NCBI RefSeq assembly: GCF_014656415.1
Contig: NZ_BNCJ01000024.1
Span: 1-60,273, forward strand
DNA length: 60,273 nucleotides
Source: Seohaeicola zhoushanensis
GTDB lineage: Bacteria > Pseudomonadota > Alphaproteobacteria > Rhodobacterales > Rhodobacteraceae
Direction: 5' to 3'
Part shown: positions 1-9,207 of the stretch, one piece after another
Layout of the letters: the number at the start of each line of letters is the position of its first letter
How positions within the stretch are numbered: position 1 is the first letter of the stretch
Notes under the pieces: generated by a model
What the model was told of the DNA's origin: nothing
Seen by the model: only the letters and a program-made list of their open reading frames with translations
The model's database searches: none
Translations under genes and position numbers: made by a program

Positions 1-89
1 ATGGCCTCCTTGCCTCAAAATTAGCGAAGAAGGCGTCCACGATACACGGGGCTATTCAGCGCCCTATCATCACCTTCCCCAAAGTGGAC

Positions 90-112
90 ATTTTGTGTGC
101 AGCAGACAAAAT
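90..112. repeat. Short inverted repeat near left edge
   Basis: Perfect 7-bp arms ATTTTGT and ACAAAAT flank a 9-nt loop, in a locally AT-rich stretch. It lies downstream of the broken acetyltransferase on the minus strand. No T-run follows on either side, so it is not a convincing terminator. Nothing else recognisable is seen in positions 1-180. Confidence 0.3.
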
Positions 113-180
113 CATAATAGTGCGCTCCAAACGGCAACTGCGACATGAGACGTCATTCTTCCCCCGCGCCTTACAAGATT

Positions 181-498
181 TCACCAACACTCCGCCTTCC
201 GTTCCAGAAAGCAGTGCGTTTCCGAGCGGGAAATCTCCCGGAAGCCGTGACGACGGTAGAGCGAGCCGACCGGGTTCCGGTGCAGATGCTTGAGCCTGAC
301 AGGCAGGCGCAGGCCATCCGCCACGGCGAAGGCGTGCGCGAGGATGGATGAGCCCGTTCCACGGCCCCAGTGGTCCGCGAACGGATAGAACTCTCCGATT
401 CTTATGTGATCCGGCTGCCTATGGAGGGGTAGCGTCCCGAGTCTCTGCTCCGAACGCCTTGTTTCGAGGAAGGGTTTCTCCCTGACGTGGCGCGCGTC
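181..498 (-). pseudogene. GNAT acetyltransferase remnant (start lost)
   Basis: The minus strand stays open from the holC stop codon to a TGA at 181-183 and encodes about 105 residues that read as the C-terminal half of a GNAT N-acetyltransferase. Visible family features are a beta-strand IRIGEFYPFADHW, the acetyl-CoA pyrophosphate loop GRGTGSSIL, then LRLPVRLKHLHRNPVGSLYR and the closing HGFREISRSETHCFLER. No ATG, GTG or TTG occurs in frame. A segment resembling a family N-terminus (HVREKPFLETRRSEQR) runs directly into the middle of the domain, so an internal deletion of roughly 80-90 residues is inferred. It sits in the same frame as holC, immediately after its stop. It is probably non-functional; substrate unknown. 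Confidence 0.7.
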
Positions 499-957
499 TC
501 AGCCCTTCTCGGCCTTCTTCTCCCAGCGACCCGACTCCTCGGACCAGTATTGCGCGGCGCAGCCGGCGTCAGTGAGCGCCTTCCACTGGGTGCGGGCGCG
601 GTTCAGCGCGGCCTCGTCGTTGCCGTCGAAGAGGATGCAGACCCGCTCCATCCGGGCCACCTCGTCGGGGGCCACATCGGCCCCGTCCACCGCCATCAGG
701 CAGGCGGGGCCATTGGCCGCCTGCCCCGTGGTCAGCAGGATCGGCTGGGCCGCGTCATGCGGCCCGCCCGCCAGCCCATGGGGCAGGAAGCCTTCTTCGG
801 GGCCGAGCCAGAGCCGGTCGTCGAGCCATTCCATCCGCGCCTGTTCGCGCCCGCGCACCGCGATGCGCCAGCCCGCCTCGCGCGCCTTGCCGAGCAGCAC
901 CGGAAGGGTCTGCTCCAGCGGGTTGCGGGTCAGGTGGTAGAAATAGGCGGCCCCCAT
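499..957 (-). CDS. holC: DNA polymerase III chi subunit
   Basis: The protein has 152 residues, the usual length for alphaproteobacterial HolC. It begins MGAAYFYHLTRNPLEQTLPV, typical of the family N-terminus (FYHL followed by a helix feeding LLGKARE). In the replisome, chi links the clamp loader, through psi, to SSB on the lagging strand. The gene follows pepA on the same strand with a single-base gap, the order common in Rhodobacteraceae, so the two are probably co-transcribed. The C-terminus ends in a charged tail (RWEKKAEKG). I see no frame problem. Confidence 0.9.
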   Translation of the reverse strand: MGAAYFYHLTRNPLEQTLPVLLGKAREAGWRIAVRGREQARMEWLDDRLWLGPEEGFLPHGLAGGPHDAAQPILLTTGQAANGPACLMAVDGADVAPDEVARMERVCILFDGNDEAALNRARTQWKALTDAGCAAQYWSEESGRWEKKAEKG

Positions 958-958
958 C

Positions 959-2437
959 TCAGCCCTTCTCGCAGGTGTCGGCGATCATCCGGTTCAGCGC
1001 GGCAACGCCCCAGCCGGTCGCGCCCTTGGGGGCGAAATCGGTGTCGGACTTGACCGAGGCCATGCCGGCGATGTCGAGGTGGATCCAGGGCATCCCGTCC
1101 TTGACGAAGCGTTGCAGGAAGGTCGCCGCCGTGGCGCAGCCCGCCGGGCGGCCGCCGCTGTTCTTGATATCGGCGATGCGCGACTTGATCTGCTCGTTGT
1201 AGCCGCCGCCCGTCGGCATCCGCCAGGCGCCCTCGCCCTCGGCCCTGGCGGCCTTGAGGAAGCTTTCGCAGAAGGTGTCATCGTTCGAGAAGACGCCGGC
1301 ATATTCATGCCCCAGCCCGATGATGATGGCCCCGGTCAGCGTGGCGAGGTCGATCATGCCGGTCGGCTTGAAGCGCTCCTGCGCGTACCACATGACGTCG
1401 CAGAGCACGAGGCGGCCTTCGGCGTCGGTATTGACCACCTCGACCGTGTCGCCCTTCATCGAGCGGATGACGTCGCCGGGCCGGGTGGCATTGCCCGAGG
1501 GCATGTTCTCGACCAGGCCGACGAGGCCGACGACATTGGCGCGGGCCTTGCGCAGGGCCAGCGTGCGCATGACCCCGGCGACGACGCCCGCGCCGCCCAT
1601 GTCCATGGTCATGTCTTCCATGCCGACGGCGGGCTTGAGCGAGATGCCCCCGGTGTCGAAGACCACGCCCTTGCCGACGAGCGCCAGCGGGGCATCGCCC
1701 TTGGCGCCGCCGTTCCAGCGCATGACCACCACGTAGGAGGGGCTGTCGGACCCCTGCCCGACCGAGAGCAGCGTGCGCATCCCGAGCTTTTCCAGCGCGG
1801 CCTCGTCCAGCACCTCGACCTCGAGCCCCACCTCGGTCAGGGCCTTGAGGCGGTTGGCGAATTCGGTGGTGGTGAGCACGTTGGCGGGTTCGTTGGTGAG
1901 GTCGCGGGTGAAGAAGGCGCCCTCGGCCACCGCCAGCAGCGGCGCGGCGGCGGTTTCGGCGGCGGCGGGGTCGGCATGGTGGATCACCGTCTCGGCGGCG
2001 GGCTTGCCGACGTCATCGCCGGTCTTGTGCGCCTCGAAGCGGTAGTCGCGCAGGGCGATGCCCAGGGCGAGTTCGGCGACGTTCTTCATGTTGCCGGCCA
2101 TCACCGTCAGGCCCTTGCCCGCCTTCGCCTTGCCGAGCGCCGCGCCGGCCTTGCGCAGGTCGAGCCGCGCGGCATTGCGCGGCAGCACCAGCACGTCGAG
2201 CGTCTCGGCGGCGAGGCCCGCGGGCATCTCCAGCGTGATGACCTGCCCGGTCTTGGCCTTGGCGAAACGTGCGCTGGCGACGAGGCGTTCGAGCGCACCG
2301 CGGCTCAGCCGGTTCACCCGCCGCGCCACCGTGTCGAGCTTGCCGTCGGGCGGCACGACGATGGCGAGCCGGCCCTCGGCCGAGGCCATCGCGTCGAGAT
2401 CGGTCGCGGTGAAGCGGATCGGGGTCGGTGCAGTCAT
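959..2437 (-). CDS. pepA: Leucyl aminopeptidase (M17)
   Basis: A 492-residue cytosolic M17 aminopeptidase that removes N-terminal residues from peptides. The dinuclear-metal signature NTDAEGRLVL lies at about residues 333-342, and the metal/lysine segment VGKGVVFDTGGISLKP at about 253-268. The N-terminal third is the variable macro-like domain. The ATG has a good ribosome site (AAGGAG) 6 bp upstream. It is divergent from lptF across about 135 bp and is followed by holC. PepA of E. coli also binds DNA, but nothing here tests that. Confidence 0.95.
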   Translation of the reverse strand: MTAPTPIRFTATDLDAMASAEGRLAIVVPPDGKLDTVARRVNRLSRGALERLVASARFAKAKTGQVITLEMPAGLAAETLDVLVLPRNAARLDLRKAGAALGKAKAGKGLTVMAGNMKNVAELALGIALRDYRFEAHKTGDDVGKPAAETVIHHADPAAAETAAAPLLAVAEGAFFTRDLTNEPANVLTTTEFANRLKALTEVGLEVEVLDEAALEKLGMRTLLSVGQGSDSPSYVVVMRWNGGAKGDAPLALVGKGVVFDTGGISLKPAVGMEDMTMDMGGAGVVAGVMRTLALRKARANVVGLVGLVENMPSGNATRPGDVIRSMKGDTVEVVNTDAEGRLVLCDVMWYAQERFKPTGMIDLATLTGAIIIGLGHEYAGVFSNDDTFCESFLKAARAEGEGAWRMPTGGGYNEQIKSRIADIKNSGGRPAGCATAATFLQRFVKDGMPWIHLDIAGMASVKSDTDFAPKGATGWGVAALNRMIADTCEKG

Positions 2438-2571
2438 ATTCAGCTCCTTGCAGGGATCCGCCCAGAGGTAGCGCGCGCCGTGCCCCTTGGCCAGATAGCA
2501 GTTTTCCCCGCCCGACTATTGCATTAGGATTGCATCAACGGCCAACACAATACAGGCGCCCGGGGGTCCAA

Positions 2572-3705
2572 GTGTCACGCTACGACAGATACGTCCTGTC
2601 GCAACTGCTGCTTTTCTTTGGATTCTTCGCGCTTGTCCTGGTCGCGGTGTTCTGGATCAATCGCGCGGTTGTGCTCTTCGACAGGCTGATCGGCGACGGC
2701 CAGTCGGCGCTGGTCTTCCTGGAATTCACCGCGCTTACCCTGCCCAACCTGATCCGCATGGTGCTGCCGATGGCGGCCTTCGCGGCGGCGGTCTATGTGA
2801 CCAACCGGCTGAACAGCGAAAGCGAGTTGACGGTGATGCAGGCGACCGGCACCGGGCCGTTCCGGCTGGCCCGCCCCGTGCTGGTCTTCGGCCTGATCGC
2901 TGCGGGCATGATGAGCGTGCTGACCCACATCCTGATGCCGGCCTCGACCAGCCAGCTGGCGATCCGCGAGGCCGAGGTCTCGCGCAACGTGACCGCGCGG
3001 CTGCTCTCGGAGGGCAGTTTCCTGCACCCGGCCGATGGGGTCACCTTCTTCGTGCGCCAGATCGACCGTGACGGCACGCTGAACGACGTCTTCCTGTCGG
3101 ACCGGCGCAACCCGGCGCAGAGCGCGACCTATACCGCCGCGCGCGCCTTCCTGGTGCGCGAGGGCGACCGGGCCAATCTGATCATGGTCGACGGCATCGC
3201 ACAGCGCCTGAACAATGCGGCCAACATGCTCTCGACCACGGCGTTTCAGGATTTCTCGTATGACATCACCGCGCTGGTGCGGAAGGAGACCGAGGCCGCA
3301 CGCGATATCCGGGCGATCCCGACGGTCGAACTTTTTACCGGCCAGGCCCAGATCCTCGCCAACGAGAAGTTCACCGCAGGCGAGCTGGCCGAAGAGCTGC
3401 ACCTGCGCTTTGCCCGCGCGTTGATCTGCGTCTCGGTGGCGCTGATCGGCTTTTCCTCGCTGATGCTCGGCGGCTTCTCGCGCTTCGGGGTCTGGCGGCA
3501 GGCGCTGGTGGCCTTCGTGCTGCTGATCGTACTTGAAGCGCTGCGCGGCGTGGTCGACGGGCCGGTGCTGGACAATCCGGCCGCCTGGCCGCTGATCTAT
3601 CTTCCGACGGTGGTGGGGCTGGTGATCTCGGGCATCTTCCTGCGCTTTGCCGGGCGGCCGCTGCCGCGGCTCTTCGGGCGACGCGCGGCGGAGGTGGCAG
3701 CATGA
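2572..3705 (+). CDS. lptF: LPS export permease LptF
   Basis: LptF is an inner-membrane permease of the LptB2FG exporter, which extracts lipopolysaccharide and passes it to the periplasmic bridge. I chose the GTG at 2572 (377 residues, reading VSRYDRYVLSQLLLFFGFF), because family members begin M-S-R-x-D-R-Y. The open frame extends upstream, but that part looks like non-coding leader. Hydrophobic segments are visible at residues 8-35, about 55-85 and about 95-120, and three more near the C-terminus, with a periplasmic jellyroll between (about 135-265). A G-rich ribosome site precedes the GTG. It overlaps lptG by 4 bp. Confidence 0.92.
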   Translation: MSRYDRYVLSQLLLFFGFFALVLVAVFWINRAVVLFDRLIGDGQSALVFLEFTALTLPNLIRMVLPMAAFAAAVYVTNRLNSESELTVMQATGTGPFRLARPVLVFGLIAAGMMSVLTHILMPASTSQLAIREAEVSRNVTARLLSEGSFLHPADGVTFFVRQIDRDGTLNDVFLSDRRNPAQSATYTAARAFLVREGDRANLIMVDGIAQRLNNAANMLSTTAFQDFSYDITALVRKETEAARDIRAIPTVELFTGQAQILANEKFTAGELAEELHLRFARALICVSVALIGFSSLMLGGFSRFGVWRQALVAFVLLIVLEALRGVVDGPVLDNPAAWPLIYLPTVVGLVISGIFLRFAGRPLPRLFGRRAAEVAA

Positions 3706-4802
3706 TCCTCGACGGCTATTTCGCGCGCCGCTTCCTGCAGAGCTTCCTGCTGATCCTGGCGGTGTTCCTGACGCTGATCATGCTGATCGACCTGATCGAG
3801 CAGCTGCGCCGGTTCGAGAACGCCGACCTCGGTTTCGGCCAGATGGCGACGCTGATGCTGCTGAACGTGCCCGGGTCGATCAAGGACATCCTGCCGCTGC
3901 TGATGATCCTGTCGACGGTGGTGCTCTTCGTCAGCCTGGCGCGCAGCAGCGAGCTGGTGGTGACGCGGGCCATCGGGCGCTCGGGGATCCGGGCGCTGGC
4001 GGGGCCCTGCCTGGTGGCTCTGGTGATCGGCGCGCTGGCGGTGACGATGCTGAATCCGATCGCGGCGGCGACCTCGAACCGCTACCAGCAGCTGGCGGAT
4101 ACCTATCAGACCGGCGGCCCGGCGGCGCTCTCGCTTACCGGCGAAGGACTGTGGATGCGCCAGGGCGGCGCGCAGGGACAGGCGGTGATCCACGCCACCG
4201 GCTATGGCGGGGCCGAGCCGGTGACGCTCTACGGGGTGACGATCCTAAGCTATGCGCCCGGCGGCGGGCCGGAACAGCGCATCAGCGCCGAGAGCGCGCA
4301 GCTGGCACCGGGTGAATGGGTGCTGAGCAAGGTCAAGGTCTGGCCGCTGGCGACCGGGCGCAACCCCGAGACGGCGGCCAAGTCGGTCGACACCCTGCGT
4401 CTGCCCACCACGCTGACCGACGACCGCATCCGCGAGAGCATCGGCCAGCCCAACGGCATCTCGATCTACGACCTGCCCGGCACCATCCGCGCACTGCGGC
4501 AGGCGGGCTTTGCCACCCGCAAGCAGGAAGTCTGGTACATGGTCGAGCTGGCCCGGCCGCTGTTCCTCCTGTCGATGGTGCTGATCGGCGCGGCCTTCAC
4601 CATGCGCCACACCCGCTTCGGCGGCACCGGCATCGCTGTGCTTGCAGCCATCCTGCTCGGTTTCGCCTTGTATTTCGTCCGCAATTTCGCGCAGATCCTT
4701 GGAGAGAACGGCCAGATTCCCGTGATCCTGGCCAGTTGGGGACCGCCCATAGCGGCGATCTTCCTCGCCCTTGGACTGTTGTTGCACGCGGAGGACGGAT
4801 GA
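3702..4802 (+). CDS. lptG: LPS export permease LptG
   Basis: The 366-residue partner of LptF in the LptB2FG transporter. The ATGA overlap with lptF implies translational coupling. N-terminal membrane segments start at MILDGYFARRFLQSFLLILA; the periplasmic jellyroll lies in the middle (about 130-270), and three C-terminal membrane segments include LFLLSMVLIGAAFTMRHTRF, a well-conserved LptG stretch. It overlaps lptD by 4 bp. The order lptF-lptG-lptD-surA-pdxA is typical of Rhodobacterales. Confidence 0.93.
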   Translation: MILDGYFARRFLQSFLLILAVFLTLIMLIDLIEQLRRFENADLGFGQMATLMLLNVPGSIKDILPLLMILSTVVLFVSLARSSELVVTRAIGRSGIRALAGPCLVALVIGALAVTMLNPIAAATSNRYQQLADTYQTGGPAALSLTGEGLWMRQGGAQGQAVIHATGYGGAEPVTLYGVTILSYAPGGGPEQRISAESAQLAPGEWVLSKVKVWPLATGRNPETAAKSVDTLRLPTTLTDDRIRESIGQPNGISIYDLPGTIRALRQAGFATRKQEVWYMVELARPLFLLSMVLIGAAFTMRHTRFGGTGIAVLAAILLGFALYFVRNFAQILGENGQIPVILASWGPPIAAIFLALGLLLHAEDG

Positions 4803-6943
4803 GTCTGCTTGCCCGTTTCCTGGTGATCGCCGCCCTGGTGCTGCCCTTCGACGCGGCAGCCCAGGGGCGCGAGCCGCTGTCCGCCACCGAGGAGGAGGAA
4901 GGCCCCGCCGTCCTGGTGGCCGACCGCGTCTTCATCACGCCCGAACGGGTGCTGGTGGCCGAGGGCCATGTCGAGGCCTTCCAGGGCGATATCCGCCTGC
5001 GCGCCCGGAAGATCACCTTCGACCGGACCGAGGGCAAGCTTACCATCGAAGGCCCGATCCGCATCGACCAGGGCGGCACCATGGTGGTGCTGGCCGACTT
5101 TGCCGAGCTCGACAAGGGCCTACAGAATGGCCTGCTGACCGGCGCGCGCATGGTGCTCGACCAGCAGCTGCAACTGGCCGCGCTGCAGATGGCGCGGGTG
5201 AACGGGCGCTATACCCAACTCTACAAGACCGCCGTGACCTCGTGCCATGTCTGCGGCGACGGACGCCCGCCGCTCTGGCAGATCCGCGCCCGCACGATCA
5301 CCCATGACCAGGAGGAGCGGCAGCTCTACTTCCAGGGCGCGCAGTTCCGCATCCTCGACGTGCCGGTGATGTATTTCCCCGGAATGCGCCTGCCCGACCC
5401 GACGCTGGAGCGGGCAACAGGCTTCCTGATCCCCTCGGTGCGCTCGACCTCGAACCTCGGCACCGGGGTCAAGATCCCGTATTTCTTCCGGCTGGGCGAT
5501 CATGCCGACCTGACGCTTGCGCCCTATATCTCCTCGGCCACGCGCACGCTCGAATACCGCTATCGCCAGGCCTTCCGCAAAGGCCGGATCGAGTTCGAGG
5601 GCGCGCATACGCGCGACGACCTGATCTCGGGCGAGACCCGCGGCTATATCTTCGGCTCGGCCCGGTTCGACCTGCCGCGCGATTACAAGCTTGAGTTCTC
5701 GCTGCAGCTGGCCTCGGACAATTCCTACCTGGTGGACTACGGCCTGCCCGATCTCGACCGCCTGCGCAGCGAACTTTCGATCAGCCGCTACCGGCTCGAT
5801 ACTGCCTTCCGCACCCGCCTCATCAACTTCGAGAGCCTGCGCGACGCCGACGACGAATCCCTGCTCCCCACCATCGTTGTCGACGCCTCCTTCGAGCGGC
5901 GCTTCTTCCCGAAGGTGATCGGCGGCGAGGTGCGCACCTCGTTCCTGCTGCACACGCACCGGCGGCCGTCGAACATCGATATCCTCGGCCGCGACATACG
6001 CCGGGCGACCGCCGATGTCTCGTGGCAGCGCTTCTGGCTGATGGACAACGGTCTGCGCACCGATTTCGAGATCGGCGTGGCGGCGGATCTGTTCCAGGTG
6101 CGCCAGGACAGCACCTCGGAATCGCGGTTCAACCGGATCACGCCGCGCAGTGCGATCAAGTTCAGCTATCCGATGGTCATGAGCACCGGCAGGGTCACAC
6201 ATTACCTCGAACCGGTGGTGCAGATCGGCTGGACCAACGTGCACGGCCTGAACCCGCCCAATGACGAGAGCACCTTCGTCGAGTTCGACCAGGGCAACCT
6301 GCTGGCTCTCTCGCGCTTTCCCGCGCCCGACCGCCGCGAGAGCGGCACGACGGTGGCCTACGGTCTGAACTGGGCCGCCTATGGCGCCAAGGGCTGGCAG
6401 GCCAATGCCACCATCGGCCAGGTGCAGCGGCGCGACGCCAACCCCGACTTCACCAGAACGTCTGGCCTCTCGAGTACCACCTCGGACGTGCTGGTCGCCG
6501 GCCAGATACGCTTTGCCGACAAGCTTTCGCTGACGGCGCGGACCCTGCTGGACGATACCTTCAGCCTGTCCAAGGCCGAGGTGCGCGGCGACTGGACCTC
6601 GTCCCGCGCGCAGCTGGCCGGCACCTATCTCTGGCTGGGACCCGACCCGGCCGAGGGCCGTGCCCAGGCGCTTTCCGAGATCTGGCTGAACGGCGGCTAC
6701 CAGATCGCCACCGGCTGGACCGCAAGCGCCAGCCTGCGTTACGACATTTCCGACCAGCGGGCATCCCGCGCCGGCCTTGGCTTCGTCTATCGCAACGAAT
6801 GCGTAACGGTCGACCTTGGCCTCAACCGGCGCTATACCTCGTCGACAAGTATTGAGCCGTCCACCGATATCGGCTTTACCATCTCGCTGAGCGGGTTTTC
6901 GGTGGACGCGGAACCAAACAAGTACAGGCGATCATGCAGTTGA
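4799..6943 (+). CDS. lptD: LPS-assembly outer-membrane protein LptD
   Basis: LptD forms the outer-membrane beta-barrel that, with LptE, inserts LPS into the outer leaflet. The start at 4799 overlaps lptG (ATGA), has a GGAGGA ribosome site and gives 714 residues with a signal peptide (MSLLARFLVIAALVLPFDAAAQ). The N-terminal OstA/LptA-like jellyroll is seen as ADRVFITPERVLVAEGHVEA at about residues 40-60. The remainder alternates barrel strands, ending in the aromatic/polar pattern of barrel proteins. A CHVC pair lies near residue 145. An in-frame open extension reaches back into lptG but is not coding. It overlaps surA by 10 bp. Confidence 0.93.
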   Translation: MSLLARFLVIAALVLPFDAAAQGREPLSATEEEEGPAVLVADRVFITPERVLVAEGHVEAFQGDIRLRARKITFDRTEGKLTIEGPIRIDQGGTMVVLADFAELDKGLQNGLLTGARMVLDQQLQLAALQMARVNGRYTQLYKTAVTSCHVCGDGRPPLWQIRARTITHDQEERQLYFQGAQFRILDVPVMYFPGMRLPDPTLERATGFLIPSVRSTSNLGTGVKIPYFFRLGDHADLTLAPYISSATRTLEYRYRQAFRKGRIEFEGAHTRDDLISGETRGYIFGSARFDLPRDYKLEFSLQLASDNSYLVDYGLPDLDRLRSELSISRYRLDTAFRTRLINFESLRDADDESLLPTIVVDASFERRFFPKVIGGEVRTSFLLHTHRRPSNIDILGRDIRRATADVSWQRFWLMDNGLRTDFEIGVAADLFQVRQDSTSESRFNRITPRSAIKFSYPMVMSTGRVTHYLEPVVQIGWTNVHGLNPPNDESTFVEFDQGNLLALSRFPAPDRRESGTTVAYGLNWAAYGAKGWQANATIGQVQRRDANPDFTRTSGLSSTTSDVLVAGQIRFADKLSLTARTLLDDTFSLSKAEVRGDWTSSRAQLAGTYLWLGPDPAEGRAQALSEIWLNGGYQIATGWTASASLRYDISDQRASRAGLGFVYRNECVTVDLGLNRRYTSSTSIEPSTDIGFTISLSGFSVDAEPNKYRRSCS

Positions 6944-8160
6944 AAGTTTCCATCCTGAGGCGGCCGCTGGCCGCGCTGGCACTGGCGGCCGGTCTCTGTG
7001 GCCCCCTCGCGGCGCAGGGTCTGTTCTCGCCGGCGATCACGGTCAACGATGACGTCATCACCAATTTCGAGCTGGAACAGCGGATCCAGTTCCTGACCCT
7101 GCTGCGCGCTCCCGGCGATCCGGTCGAACAGGCCCGCAAGGGGCTGATCGACGAGCGGTTGCGGATGCAGGCCGTGTCCAAGACCGACATCGCCATCACG
7201 CCCGAGCAGGTCGATGCGGGGATCAACGAGTTCGCGCAGCGCACCCAGCTTTCCGGGGCCGAGCTCCTGAAGGCGCTGGCCGAGGGTGGCGTCGAACCGC
7301 AGACGATGCGTGATTTCGTCCGCGTCGGGCTGGCCTGGCGCGAGTATGCCGGCCGCAACTTCCTGGACAGCGCGCGGCCGACCCGCGCCGAGATCGACCG
7401 CGCGATAGCCCGTGACAGCTCGACGACCGGGGTTTCGGTTCTGCTGTCCGAGATCATCATCCCGGTGACGCCCGAGACGCTTCAGGATGCCGAGGCGCTG
7501 GCGCTGGAGATCTCGACCATTCGCAGCTACGACGCCTTCGCGGCAGCGGCGCGGCAGTATTCCGCTGCCTCGACCCGCGATATCGGCGGCCGGTTGAACT
7601 GGCTGCCGCTGACCAACCTGCCCCCGGCGCTGCGCCCGGTGATCCTGGCGCTGAAGCCGGGCGAGACCTCGTCGCCGATCCCGCTGCCCAATGCGATCGC
7701 GGTGTTCCAGATGCGCGGCACCCAGGAGACCGCCGGCAAGCCGGCCAGCTATTCGAAGATCGACTACGCGATGTATTACATCAACGGCGGCCGCTCTCCC
7801 GAGGCGCTGGCCTTGGCGCAATCGCTGCGCGAGCGGGTCGACCGCTGCGACGATCTCTACGGCATCGCCAAGGGCCAGCCCGTTACCGCGCTCGACCGCG
7901 TGCAGGAAGCTCCCGGCCAGATCCCGCGCGACGTGGCGCTGGAGCTCGCCAAGCTGGATGACGGCGAGGTCTCGACCAACCTGACGCGCAACAACGGGCA
8001 GACGCTGGTCTTCCTGATGATGTGCGGGCGCACCTCGCAGGAGAATGCCGAGCTGTCGCGCGATGACGTCGCCAACGCGCTGACCCAGAACCGGGTCTCG
8101 GAGCTGGCCGACGCCTATATCGCCAAGCTGCGCAACGAAGCCCGCATCGTCGAGCAATGA
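6934..8160 (+). CDS. surA: Periplasmic chaperone/peptidyl-prolyl isomerase SurA
   Basis: A 408-residue protein with a signal peptide (cleavage near AAQG, residues 26-29), then the SurA N-terminal chaperone segment starting FSPAITVNDDVITNFELEQR. One parvulin-type rotamase domain is seen around residues 165-270 (VLLSEIIIPV through LKPGETSSPIPLPNAIAVF). It escorts unfolded outer-membrane proteins, LptD among them, to the BAM complex, which fits its position directly after lptD. The gene overlaps lptD by 10 bp and pdxA by 4 bp. Confidence 0.92.
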   Translation: MQLKVSILRRPLAALALAAGLCGPLAAQGLFSPAITVNDDVITNFELEQRIQFLTLLRAPGDPVEQARKGLIDERLRMQAVSKTDIAITPEQVDAGINEFAQRTQLSGAELLKALAEGGVEPQTMRDFVRVGLAWREYAGRNFLDSARPTRAEIDRAIARDSSTTGVSVLLSEIIIPVTPETLQDAEALALEISTIRSYDAFAAAARQYSAASTRDIGGRLNWLPLTNLPPALRPVILALKPGETSSPIPLPNAIAVFQMRGTQETAGKPASYSKIDYAMYYINGGRSPEALALAQSLRERVDRCDDLYGIAKGQPVTALDRVQEAPGQIPRDVALELAKLDDGEVSTNLTRNNGQTLVFLMMCGRTSQENAELSRDDVANALTQNRVSELADAYIAKLRNEARIVEQ

Positions 8161-9119
8161 GCCTCCCCGTCGCGCTGAGCTGCGGCGAGCCGGCGGGCAT
8201 CGGCCCGGAGATCGCCGTGCGCGCCTGGGAGGCGCTGCGCGAAGATTGCCCGTTCTTCTGGATCGGTGACCCGCGCCACCTGCCGCTGGGCGCGCCGGTG
8301 GCGCTGATCGACAGCCCCGAAGAGGCGGAGGCGGTGTCGGCCCGCGCCATGCCGGTGCTGGCCCATGCCTTTGCCGCGCCGACGGTGCCGGGCACGCCGG
8401 ACCCGGACAATGCCACCGGCGTGATCTCGGCCATCGAGCGCGGCGTGGCGCTGGTGCACCGGGGCGAGGCCTCGGCCATCTGCACCGCGCCGATCCACAA
8501 GAAGGCGCTGATCGACGGCGCCGGGTTCGCCTATCCCGGTCATACCGAGTTCCTCGCCGCGCTGGCCGGGGTCGAGCGGGTGGTGATGATGCTCGCAGGC
8601 GAGCAGCTGCGCACCGTTCCGGCGACCATCCATATCGCGCTTTCCGAGGTGCCGGCGCAGCTGACGCCAGATCTGCTGCGCGAGACCATCGCCATCACCG
8701 ACGCCGGGTTGCGCAGCCGCTTCGGCATCGCCAATCCGCGCATCGCGGTGGCGGGCCTGAACCCCCATGCCGGCGAAGGCGGCAAGATGGGGCGCGAGGA
8801 ACTCGACTGGATCGGCCCGCTGGTGGCGGCGATGGCTGCCGAAGGCATTGGCGTCTTCGGCCCGCTGCCCGCCGATACCATGTTCCACCCGGCGGCACGG
8901 GCGCGCTATGACGCGGCGGTCTGCATGTATCACGACCAGGCGCTGATCCCGATCAAGACGCTGGAGTTCGACTCGGGCGTGAACGTGACGCTGGGCCTGC
9001 CCTTCGTGCGGACCTCGCCCGACCACGGCACCGCCTTCGACATCGCCGGCAAGGGCATCGCCAGCCCGGCCAGCCTGATCGCCGCGCTGAAACTGGCGCG
9101 CGACATGGCGGCGCGCTGA
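8157..9119 (+). CDS. pdxA: 4-hydroxythreonine-4-phosphate dehydrogenase
   Basis: A 320-residue enzyme of DXP-dependent vitamin B6 synthesis that oxidises 4-phosphohydroxy-threonine. It opens with LPVALSCGEPAGIGPEI, the family signature GxPAGIGPE. The metal ligands appear as H in PGHTEFLA (about residue 128), in GLNPHAGEGG and in MYHDQALIPIK. It overlaps surA by 4 bp. In relatives pdxA is commonly followed by rsmA (ksgA); here a cytochrome P450 follows after 88 bp, and rsmA is not in the window. Confidence 0.94.
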   Translation: MSLPVALSCGEPAGIGPEIAVRAWEALREDCPFFWIGDPRHLPLGAPVALIDSPEEAEAVSARAMPVLAHAFAAPTVPGTPDPDNATGVISAIERGVALVHRGEASAICTAPIHKKALIDGAGFAYPGHTEFLAALAGVERVVMMLAGEQLRTVPATIHIALSEVPAQLTPDLLRETIAITDAGLRSRFGIANPRIAVAGLNPHAGEGGKMGREELDWIGPLVAAMAAEGIGVFGPLPADTMFHPAARARYDAAVCMYHDQALIPIKTLEFDSGVNVTLGLPFVRTSPDHGTAFDIAGKGIASPASLIAALKLARDMAAR

Positions 9120-9207
9120 CCCCATCCGCGCTTTCCCGCGTTGACAGCGCCGCCCGGCCCGCCTTGACTGGCCGTGACACGCCGCCAGCCTGGGAGGAGC
9201 AAGCGCC

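Noticed and set aside
1079-2527. 482-residue plus-strand open frame across pepA
   Set aside because: Antisense to a clear M17 aminopeptidase; composition is His/Gly/Asp-rich as expected of a high-GC shadow frame; no motif.
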